Positions 38,012 through 48,600 of a stretch of DNA of 64,000 nucleotides are shown here, one piece after another (position 1 is the first letter of the stretch; every line of letters begins with the position of its first letter). The stretch covers positions 1-64,000 of the forward strand of contig JAKCWG010000613.1 of NCBI GenBank assembly GCA_021464415.1, in the 5' to 3' direction. The position numbers were made by a program, and so were the translations under genes. The notes beneath the pieces were generated by a model, which saw only the letters and a program-made list of their open reading frames with translations, had not been told where the DNA came from and did no database searches. Source of the DNA: Lonicera japonica (lineage: Eukaryota; Streptophyta; Magnoliopsida; Dipsacales; Caprifoliaceae).

Positions 38012-38621
38012 TGTCACGGGGTGCCTTCCAACAGCACTCGTGACCGACACCGACAACACTTCATCAGCACCGTGTTTGCGCCCTAGCGCAGCACGGCCCA
38101 ACAGGCAATGATCGATTGCGCTTCATCAGCACCGTGCACGCGCTCGAGCGCAGCACAGCATCTAGTTTTATTATTCTGTTTAGGTTTCCCTTATGTAAAT
38201 ATTGTTATTTCCATGTAACTAGATTTAGGAATTTTCCTTGTAATTGCATTTCATTTCCTTTGTAATAGTTTTCTTGTAACTTGTAAGACCCAACGTGCAC
38301 TGTTACCACTCTGGTATTTTCATTAAGTGGTTATATGTGGGGATAAGACTATCTGCCTCACACCCGAGTTGCCTACCAGTGCACGTTGTTTAGCACTTGC
38401 TTTCAAGCTCTTACTTTCTTTCGAATTGTAATAGCTTTCCATGTAATCTCTTTTTCTTGCAATGAAGTAATCTCAATTTGCGCTCACGCTCTCTTTCAAA
38501 TTACTGTTGTTGCATGTTGTTCGTTGATTGTTAATAAAATTCGATCACATTCAACCGTGCTATCGGTTAGCATGGTCGTTCACGCGACCTCCTTTGTGCC
38601 ATCAAAGGACGCCCCGTGACA
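38012..38621 (+). repeat. gypsy-type 5' LTR (610 bp)
   Basis: It starts TGTCACGGGGTGCC and ends GACGCCCCGTGACA, so the first and last 10 bases are complementary. A tRNA-iMet primer site TTGGTATCAGAG follows at 38623. Two GCGCAGCACGGC/GCGCAGCACAGC stretches with CATCAGCACCGTG lie near 38060-38160. Confidence 0.85.
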
Positions 38622-38691
38622 GTTGGTATCAGAGATATTGTTTTCAATTGCTGCCTTGTAAAACTCAATTGGTGTATCTTACTACGTTACA

Positions 38692-38982
38692 ATGGGAACC
38701 AATAGCCAGAGAATCGAAGCCCTCGAGAGAAATGTTGGCTTGTTAATGGAAAAAATGGGCGGAACGCCCTCTCTCGTCGATCGTGTGCAAAGTTTGGAGT
38801 TAAGTACTCAAACTATCCCAGCAGGGGATGCATCGGGTAGCTCACCCGCACTAATCGATCGCATACAAGATTTGGAGGAAGGCCTCCAAAATCTTCAGGG
38901 AATCCCACCAGGTGGTCACTTTGGGGAGATGATGGATGAGATGAGAACTGAAATCGATCAACTCGCCCAGAAATTGATTATA
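38692..38982 (+). pseudogene. truncated gypsy gag N-terminus
   Basis: The open frame starts MGTNSQRIEALERNVGLL, a coiled-coil-like gag start seen in plant gypsy elements. It continues with repeated DRVQSLEL/DRIQDLEE heptad-like stretches. After 97 codons it runs directly into segment X' at 38983. Everything downstream (capsid, pol, 3' LTR) is missing. Confidence 0.75.
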
Positions 38983-39377
38983 TTATTTATCATAATTTAA
39001 GTTTCAAATTTTTCACCAATAATGTTTGTACTTCGATTTTGTTGTGATTTATTGATTTTGAAAGCTCAAATGATAAAAAAAGTGGGTTTTTTTTTTTCTC
39101 TTTATCGTTTTACTTGAAACAATGAAATATGATTGTGAATGAGAAAAAAAGTAGGAAATATAGGTTTAATTATTTGGGTTAATGTTATATTAATTTATTA
39201 AAAATGAATAAATAGATAGGTTAATGTTTTAGCCATTAAGTAAATAAGTTAAGTAGTAGTTAAATAAGAGAATGTTTGTGACAAAAAAGTAAAATGTCAA
39301 AATATATTTTTTATTAAATTATAAATAGTGGTATTTGTGACAAGAAGGTGCACGTAAATATTACCCCCTTTTAAATA

Positions 39378-42300
39378 GGCAGCTACTATTTGCACACCAA
39401 GAATTACTTGGTAATACTCCATTATTAAAAATGCATTAGTTATCTATTTGCACACCACTCATTTATATTTTTACCCAATGGTTATTTACCTAAAGTTAAA
39501 ATTAACCTTCCTAATTACATATTACATTAACTTATAATTACTTTGTCAAATTCAAATGGAATTTAATGATATCTCACGTTTGATTTCCCCTCCAATGCTC
39601 CACCACGCCAAAATCGCTGGACTCTCCTTTTCTTCTCCTCTTCTTGATTGAAATGTACAAAGACTTCCATTGATTGAAGAAAATCAAGCATTAAAGCAAT
39701 ATTTTGTGGAAGTAAGAAAGAAACCCTAGACCCATGAATAGTGGTGAGAACACCATAGAGTTGAAAATGAAAGGTAATGAAGAACCTAAAGGTGATATAC
39801 AAGAAAAGGGTGATGGAGGAGAGATATGCTTAGTGTTTTGTATGTCATTGTGTTTCTTTTTTGCATTTTTAAGCAATGAATACATACACAACACTCTAAA
39901 GCATTGAACAGAGTACACATAACTGGAAATACAGTGACAGCCGCTTGATATGGAGTGAATTATAGTAGCTCATTCGTTGAAAATGTAGCGACATAGGAAA
40001 ATTTTGCTGTCATGCCCACTCGCTAGACATCAGTAGACAGTCATAGCCTGTAACTCGCTTCATGATAAGCGAGTATGATAGGTATAATTACCAGACATGT
40101 AGCGAGCAGGACAAATTTGTTTTTGGGTTTTCATTAACTGAATACATTACTTGGTAATTTGGTATTAGCTTTATTTTTTTTGTTAGAATGACAACACTTT
40201 GATCCGAATATGTAACTTTTTATTGCATAGAAAGTGTTTGATACCTTTTTTTTTATATGAATGACAACATTTTGATCCGAATATGTGAAGGGTCCTCATA
40301 ATATAATTGCTTTTAAAGATACATAATTTACTATTGTTGTGAGTGTATTTGATTTACTTTTCACTTGGAACAAAATATAAGCCTCATTCACTACATAACG
40401 GGAGAGAAAGTAAGTTCCAGTAGGTTTTATTCATTCTAGGTGCACCCTAGCCACCCCATGTACAGCGAGAAAATAAGCCTTACCCACTGGACATCCGTCC
40501 TTTGGTTTTCCCATAGTCGCCTAATGTCTAGCGAGTAATATACTCGTTAGATATCAAGCTTAGTAAATTTTTCAGTAGGTTTTATTCATTTTAGGTGCAC
40601 CCTAGCCACCTCATGTCTAGCGAAAAAGTAAGCCTTACTCGCTAGACATCCGTCTTTTGTTTGCGTACATATCACCCAATGTCTAGCGAGCATTATCAAT
40701 TTAGGACATGGGGATAACAAATTCTTCTTCTAATACTAGTAATATAGGTAAATTCTTCTTCTTCTTCTTTGCAATAATTAGGATAAATTAATAAAAAATA
40801 AATGATCAAAACATGCATGGCAGTATTTTTCATTATCCAAAAATATAACTTAGATAATGTAATACATGAACATTAAGTCAAAGCAGATACATTAAGCCTA
40901 ACACATGTACCAAATCCAAAGCAAATACATTAACAAAAAAGAAGTACCAAACGTGACTACATTAAGCCAAACGCAATTACATTTATACAAAAATAACTAC
41001 TTTATTTTCTTTTGTGGTGGGGCTTTGGCTTTTCTAGCGGATTTGCATCCTGGCGAGGTTTTTGTTGTTGTACTTGTAGTCTTTGTCGGGGCATCCGCAT
41101 GTCTCTTCTTTTGCCTTGCTTGTTCCAATGGCTAATTATACTCAATTGTTCAGATTGGTCCTACATTAAAATAAATAATGGGACCGAGTATAGTAGTCAA
41201 TAAAGAATTAAAATAAAAGTATATGTAGTCAATAAATAATTAAAATGAAGGTATAATAAACAATTTTAGTGCCGCGACAAACTTTACTTTTCGTTGCCTC
41301 TTCGCGGCTGTCATTGGATTGTTATTCGTCATATCTAATAACATAAAACAATAATAATCAGTCATTGGATTGATCTTAATCAGGGATGGAGTAGTGGAGT
41401 ACCCAAAAATATGAATTACCCCATTTTTTTCTTTAAAAGCAAAATATTATAAAATATTGTAGCTAAATATAGCACTAAGCCATATGCATATAGTATACAC
41501 ACATACATATGACCATAAGTTCAGAATAAAGCTAAGTCACAGTTACCAAGATGGAGGAAATATAATAAAATTATTGAAGTTGAATCCCAATGAAAGAACA
41601 TTTAACAAATTTAAGAAATGTCTACACTCTATCGTATGATTATAAGATCTTAAGGAGCATATACACAAAAGGAAAAGTCTATTAACATTTCCTTTGTTTA
41701 TTTCCAGAACCTCGTAAAGCCCCTTGAGAATGATACTTAAGAAGACAAAACTTCGAACCTTAAATTTCATCCATAAAACAAGAAAACATATGCAAGCAGT
41801 AAGTCTTACTCGCTAGACATTGGGTGACTACGGTGCAACTAGATGCCGGATGTCCAGGGAGTGAGACTTATTTTCTCGTTGGACATGCGGTGACTGATGT
41901 AATAATCTGACATGCATAGCAATATCTAACTTAAGAGAAAAGAATGAAAAGAAAAAAAGCTTGTGTTCAAACCTCTCCTTTGAAAGGTTAGGATGCTAAA
42001 CTTCTTAATAATTTTTTTTTATTTTTGGGTAAATTTTGGCATAGGTTACAACCACAATTAACCAAACCATTATTAGGTCAAAATAGGACAAAATGTTTAA
42101 CTTACTTGGTGATGCTGAAGACAGAAGCAAGGAGATGATGATGCCGATGGTGAAGACGAAGATGAGGGAGATGATTGACTGAGAAATGGGTGAGTCTGTG
42201 AGGAGGAGTGGGTGAGAGAGGTTACGATGAGGGAGTGTAATGAGAGAAGAGAGCGTACGTGTTTTGAAAAGGGGGAGTGGTGGAATGGTTTTGTTTTTTT

Positions 42301-42479
42301 CAATTTAATTAACTTAATTAATTTATTAATTAATGTATTTAATTAGTTAATTACTTTGTATAATAGTGAGAGTGGTGAAAGTGATTTTGGAGTGGAGATG
42401 AGAAAGTAACTTACCTTTTGGAGTGTTTATAAGAAATGGTCCAAAACCAAGTAATTTGTGGTGTGCGAATAGTGCCCAC
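39378..42479. mobile_element. MULE-like element with CTCGCTAGACAT motif array (3.1 kb)
   Basis: The left end is GGCAGCTACTATTTGCACACC. The complement of the right end reads GGGCACTATTCGCACACCAC, and both continue into AATTACTTGG. Flanks TTTTAAATA and CTTTAAATA are a 9-bp duplication with one change; 9 bp is the MULE size. Open frames inside are short. A basic Lys/Gln/Thr-rich frame on the minus strand (41134 down to 40993) could be the last exon of something but is not recognised. The interior holds about a dozen copies of CTCGCTAGACAT in both orientations. It was inserted between segments X' and Y', just upstream of the cryptochrome gene. Confidence 0.7.
40015..41895. repeat. bidirectional ACTCGCTAGACAT repeats
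   Basis: Forward or inverse copies, some changed, occur near 40018, 40054, 40094, 40456, 40487, 40524, 40548, 40613, 40640, 40677, 41808, 41850 and 41873. The pair at 40613-40650 forms a long hairpin whose arms also include AAAGTAAG/CTTACT. Confidence 0.8.
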
Positions 42480-42480
42480 C

Positions 42481-42641
42481 TTTAAATACGATAAATTTTG
42501 ACCACTTTCGTTCCGCCTCTCAACAGGGTGAGCGGACAAGACATTGCCACGCCAGTGGTTCCAACTGCCAGAACTTTAAAAAACCAACACCCTCTCACCA
42601 TCTCGCCTCACTAAAATTCCAACAACTTCCCCCCAAATTAA
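42481..42641 (+). promoter_or_regulatory. putative core promoter and leader of the CRY-DASH gene
   Basis: TTTAAATA at 42481-42488 is the only TATA-like box near the gene and is also the right-hand target duplication of the MULE-like element. The leader has CT-rich and CA-rich text before the ATG at 42642. The first 64 bp are duplicated at 37946-38009. Transcription start is not proven. Confidence 0.4.
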
Positions 42642-45600
42642 ATGAAAGCTTTCCGTTCTCGTCTCTCAATCCCATTCCCACCACTCCCATCATCAACTAG
42701 TCGTTCATGTGGTTCTATTTCCAATTTCAACACAAAAATTAACAACAACAATAAGATAATGATGATGAGTTCCAATGCACTACCATCATCATCATCATCA
42801 TCAAATTTACCTCACAAATCAGCATTTGGGTATCATCAAATTCCAGAGTCTAATTCAGATGAGATAGATCGAATTTCAGATCAAACCTTAAAAAGGTATT
42901 CGTATAATGATAATAATTCTTTAGCTCCTCCCAAGCGAAGTGGAAAGGGGATATCAATTGTTTGGTTCAGGAATGACCTGAGGGTATTGGACAATGAGGC
43001 TTTATTCAGAGCGTGGATTTCTTCAGAGGCTGTTTTGCCTCTCTATTGTTTCGATCCCAGACTTTTTGGGACTACCCATTGCTTTGGTTTCCCTAAAACT
43101 GGAGGTATTTACATATATATATATATATATATGTATATGTTCAGCTCATCTTAATTCCTACATTCTGTTTTTGCCTAAAACCCATTTTATTGTTTGTTTG
43201 TTTGATTGATTATTGGTTTTGTGCTTGAATTTTGTGTGAATTATGAAGCTTTATTGCTGTAGGAGTATCCACAATGGCAAATTTAAGAGTGGCAAGTAGG
43301 GTATATTTATCCTACTTACTTCAGTGGTGAAATAGTGATAAAATGAAAAAGAGATAAAAATTGATATTGTGTGGTATTTTAAGAGAGAGTGTAGAGAGAG
43401 GAAAAGGGAGGAAAGAGAGGCCATCTCACACCTAACAGATTCGCGTTTGATGGTGAAACATGTATATAGGCCATGTCCCGCTTAACAAATCAGTATATGA
43501 TAGGTAACTTAAGTAAACTTAACTTTATCATACATCTATTATACGGAACAGTGTCTTTATCATACCTATACTACATTACTACTTAAGTAAACTGGAGGTA
43601 ATTTACATATATATATATATATGTTCAGCACATCTTAATTCTTACATCCTGTTTTTGACTAAAACCCATTTTATTGTTTGTTTGTTTGATTGATTATTGG
43701 TTTTGTGCTTAAATTTTGTGTGAATTGTGAAGCTTTATTGTTGTAAGAGTATTCACAGTGGCAAATTTAAGAGTGGCAAGTAGGGTATATTTATCCTACT
43801 TACTTTAGTGGTGAAATAGTGGTAAAATGAAAAAGAGTTATAAAAATAGATATTGTGGGGTATTTTAAGAGATAGTGTAGAGAGGAAAGGAGGAGAGAGA
43901 AGCCATCTCACGACAAACAGATTGGCGTTTGATGGTGAGACGTGTATATAGGCCTTGTCCCGCTTAACAAATCAGTGTATGATAGGGAACTTAAGTAAAC
44001 TTAACTTTATTATACATTTTTTATACGGAACAGTGTTTTATCCTACCTATGCTACTTCTTGTGTGCTCTTATAGGATAAGTATGTCCTACTTATCCTACA
44101 TATACTATCCATTGTGGATGCTCTAATTTGCATTCATTTTATTCATGGGTATGTTAGAGCATCCACAATGGCAAACTTAAAGATATGTTGTTTAAAAAGG
44201 TGTTTCAAATAGTGGTGTGGTAAAGGAGAGAGATAAAATAAATATTGTGCCATATTTAAAGAGAGAGAGAGTAGAGACCGAGTAAAGGAGGGGAGAGAGT
44301 AAAAGATAGACAGAGAGAGAGCATCCCCTGCTAGTCACATTGGCTTTTGGACACAAATGCCTATCTAGTTGTCATATTGTAGCGAACTTAAAAAAACTTA
44401 TCTTTGCCATACACCTGTGCTACGAAACAATGTTTATTCTATTAAGCTTAACCGCATGCGCTCGTAGGGCACACTTTCCGTACTTCTTCCCCTTCTTCCC
44501 CTACCCGTTGTGGATGCTCTTAGAACGAACTATTCAAAATTCAAACTGCACCATCAAATATTTTTAGCTACAACATCACCAATAGCATATGTAAGTATGT
44601 GTATGAAAGACAAATAAAATGTGAAAACATACTAAGTTCACCCATCCATGGCAGTGAACCATTGAAGAACCACACACAATCCACCTTCTTTTGCGTAAAA
44701 TTATTTTGGCACGTCTATTTTGAATCCTAAAAATATATTAAGGCTAGATAAACAATTGGATCAAGTGAGATGCATTAAGGACGAAGAAGGTAAAGTTTTG
44801 GTTAAGGAACAAGACATACAAGAGAGATGGAAGAATTATTTTCACAAATTATTTAATGAAGGTTATGAGATTTTAGCATGTGGAGATGAGCTGGACATGC
44901 GAGAGGATGACCAAAATTTCACCTTTTATCGCAGAATTCAAGAAAAGGAAGTGAAAGAAGCATTGAGATAGTGGTAGAGCAGTTGGGCCAGATAGTATAC
45001 CTATTGAGGTTTGGAAGGGTCTAGGTGATAAAGGCATTGGTTGGCTCACAAGGTTTTTCAACGAGATATTGAGATCAAAGAAGATGCCGGAAGAATGGAG
45101 GAGAAGCACCCTAATCCCGATTTATAAGAATAAGGGGGATATACAAAATTGCGCCAATTACAGGGGGATTAAACTCATGAGTCATACTATGAAGTTATGG
45201 GAAAGAGTGATTGAACGGAGACTAAGAAAGGAAACCAGCATTTTAGATAATCAATTTGGTTTTATGCCCGGAAGGTCGACCATGGAAGCAATTTACTTGT
45301 TGCGGCGTTTGATGGAGCATTATCGGAGGGATCAAAAGGACCTACACATGGTTTTCATTGACTTGGAGAAGGCATACGATAGGGTACCAAGAGAGATTTT
45401 GTGGAAAGCCCTAGAGAAGAAAGGGGTTAGGATTGCCTATATTCGTGCTATCAAGGACATGTATGAGGGAGCTAAGACTAGTGTGAGAACACATAGTGGG
45501 TCCACAAAGGATTTTCCTATAACTATAGGACTACACCAAGGGTCAGCCTTGAGCCCTTATCTGTTTACCTTGGTCTTGGATGTACTCACGGAACACATTC

Positions 45601-48600
45601 AAGAGCCAGCACCGCGATGCATGCTATTCGCAGATGATATTGTCCTAGTGGGTGAGTCCAGAGAAGAGCTAAATGGGAAGGTGGAAACGTGGAGACAAAC
45701 TTTAGAAGCGCATGGCTTTCGTTTAAGCAGAAGTAAGACAGAATATATGGAATGCAAGTTCAGTAAAAGGCGGAGCACTCCTAACTTAGAGGCAAAAGTT
45801 GGGGACAATGTCATACCACAAGTCACTCGGTTTAAGTATCTTGGATCCATTATACAAGAAGATGGGGAGATAGAGGGAGATGTAAACCACCGGATTCAAG
45901 CAGGGTGGTTGAAATGGAGGAAAGCTTCGGGTGTGTTATGTGATAAAAAAGTACCACTCAAGTTAAAAGGAAAATTCTATCGTATTGCGGTTAGACCAGC
46001 GATGTTGTATGGGACTGAGTGTTGGGCGGTCAAAAGCCAACACGAGAATAAACTAAATGTAGCTGAGATGAGAATGCTGAGATGGATGAGTGGCAAGAAT
46101 AGGAAAGATAGGATCAGGAATGATACCATCAGAGAGGGAGTTGGGGTGGCACCTATTACAGAAAAGATGGTTGAATATCGACTTAGATGGTTTGGGCATG
46201 TAGGGAGGAGACCGGTAGATGCCGTGGTATGGAGAGTTGATCATATTGAGGGAAGCCAAATTGTTAGAGGCAGAGGAAGACCGAGAAAAACTATAGGTGA
46301 AACTATTAAGAAGGATTTAGAGGCAAATGGTTTCACTGTAGATATGATTCATGACAGGCCACTATGGCGTTGTTTGATCCATGTAGCCGACCCCACCTAG
46401 TGGGATAAAGGCTTTGTTGTTGTTGTTGTAGATAAACAATTGGAACGTTGGGATTCAACATACCTTTTGAAAGGTTGAGATGAATGTGCAGCCTTAGGGG
46501 ATAAAAAAAAGGGAGCACTTAAATGAAGGATGCCATTTTAAGTGTTGACAAGATCTATAAGGGGTAAATTGGACTTGGTGCCTTTGGCACAGGTTATGGC
46601 TTGTAATATTTACATGACATACTGTTGGTGATTCTCTTAATTGTAAAAAATAAAAATGAATGAACTTCTCTTGTTTTTTAATTTTAGTAATAATTACTTT
46701 TTTTGGTCTATAGATGGTCTGAAACCGCCATCCGTTCTAATTTATTTTTACTTCATTAACTTCCCGTCAAAGACCGTTAAAATCCATATTCAATATACGA
46801 TTTTCTAACTAAACCATTGGGGATACCTTTTATTGGTATCTTGTCTACCTGCCTTAATTGTCCTGTATGCTCTCTTTGCTTTTTTGTTTGACATACACAT
46901 AAACACATACTCACACGGGCCTTTCACTTTGAATTGTTGGAGAAGAGAATTATAATACAAGTAGAAAGAAAATTTAGACTACTTATTTTCGGCCATCATA
47001 GAATTCAAGAAGACTGCTAGTTCTTCTTTGCAAGAAATGAAGTATCACATTCTGACAATTTTTATAATCTCATATGATATAAAAAAGATTGTGATTATTT
47101 GAATTACTCTTGTGTTTCTGAATGACCGAGATGTGGTTCCCTGGTTATACTAGTAACACAGTCGCAGACAAATGAATTGAGCTTAAATAGATAAGATGAA
47201 GGAGATAATTGAGCTTAACGAGATAAATGGGACGAGGCATCTAGGAGGAGATAAGCTGAAGGTGGTGACTAGTCTCCATGTGCTATGCTCATTGTCCACG
47301 CGCTTGAACAATGACCCATATGGATTCTAATTACCTCATGATGATTAAGATTAATCACATAATTCAGAAAGAGAGGTAGAAGAGAAAATGAAAAGAACTA
47401 CATTGTACCGGTCTTAGGAAACATATGTTACATGAAAGAGAAAAGAGCGAGAGCTGCTTATATTAGTAACGCTGAATAAAACGACAAGAACGACAAAAAT
47501 ACCCTTTACTTATATATGCTAACACCCCTTTCTCAAAGATTTTAGTGATCTAGAGAAGGGTCAAGTTCATTGTCCTTGATTGATGCCATGTCATTAAATT
47601 AATCAAGGATTTTTCCTATATTTAAACCTTTTTTTGGCTTGCCCTTCAAATTCATTTTATTTCTATGCTGTGAAATGCAATAGAATTCTCTTTTTCTCTC
47701 GCTCTTCAACTAATTCAACGTCTACACCTTTCCTTTTCCTCTTCACATCTTGGCAATTTTAAGAAGCATGAATGGTTATTTTTATCATGTTGAAAACAGT
47801 AGATTGACACATTTGCTTTAGTTGTTCCTCTAAGGCAGACAACTGTTAAAACCCCCGATTTTTTTGTTCTTAATGTGTAAAAACGTTTTAGAGACTCATA
47901 AAATAACCTCGTAAAATTCTGATAAAAAAATAACCTCGTAAAATGGCTCCTGTTGCAGCTTTGAGAGCGCAATTTCTCATAGAATGTTTGCTGGACTTGA
48001 AAAGAAATTTAATGAAGCGGGGCCTAAACCTGCTAATTCAACATGGGAAGCCTGAGGAAATCCTCCCTAAACTCGTAGAAACATATGGAGTACACACAGT
48101 TAAGGAACTTCAGCACTTTATGTTTCTTTCTTTGGCTACTGGCGTCAGGTTTATTAAATTCTTTGACTTCCCAATTAAATTAATCACATGGGTGTCTATT
48201 GTAATAATAGGTGTACGCCCACAAGGAAACTTGCAGTGAAGAGGTGAATGTAGAGAGATTGGTCAACCGAAATTTGCAGCAAGTTGTGCTACCATCATCT
48301 AGAGGGTTATCAAAGAACCCAAGTTCTGCAAAAAGTAGCAGGCTAGAATTGATTTGGGGTAGTAGCATGTACCATATAGATGACCTCCCATTCAATTGTA
48401 GCTCTTTGCCAGATGTCTATACTCAGTTTCGTAAGGTACTGTTTCTTTTAAGATTGAGTCCCAATTTCTCGGCTTCTAGACGAGATTTTCTCATATCGGC
48501 TGTGGTTTTTTCTTTGTGGTAATGGGTTTAAAGTGCTTCCTCCACAATTAAATCCAAAGGAATTAAACGCCTTCCCTTTTCATTTCAAAATAAGGACACG

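Larger units (their letters stand above)
43105..47958 (+). other. CRY-DASH intron 1 (4854 bp)
   Basis: Donor GTATTT, acceptor TTGCAG, phase 1. It contains a 493-bp tandem duplication, a PIF/Harbinger MITE (44157-44519), a 5'-truncated LINE (44761-46429) and unassigned AT-rich DNA from 46445 to 47900. Confidence 0.85.

Noticed and set aside
42097..42303. Ser-rich minus-strand frame near the MULE right end
   Set aside because: It comes from a (GATGAT)n-like tract at the element edge. No matching protein family or neighbouring exons were found.
44720..44760. LINE coding region starting at the ATG at 44720
   Set aside because: The 15-bp target duplication places the LINE border at 44761. The codons before it are host intron sequence.
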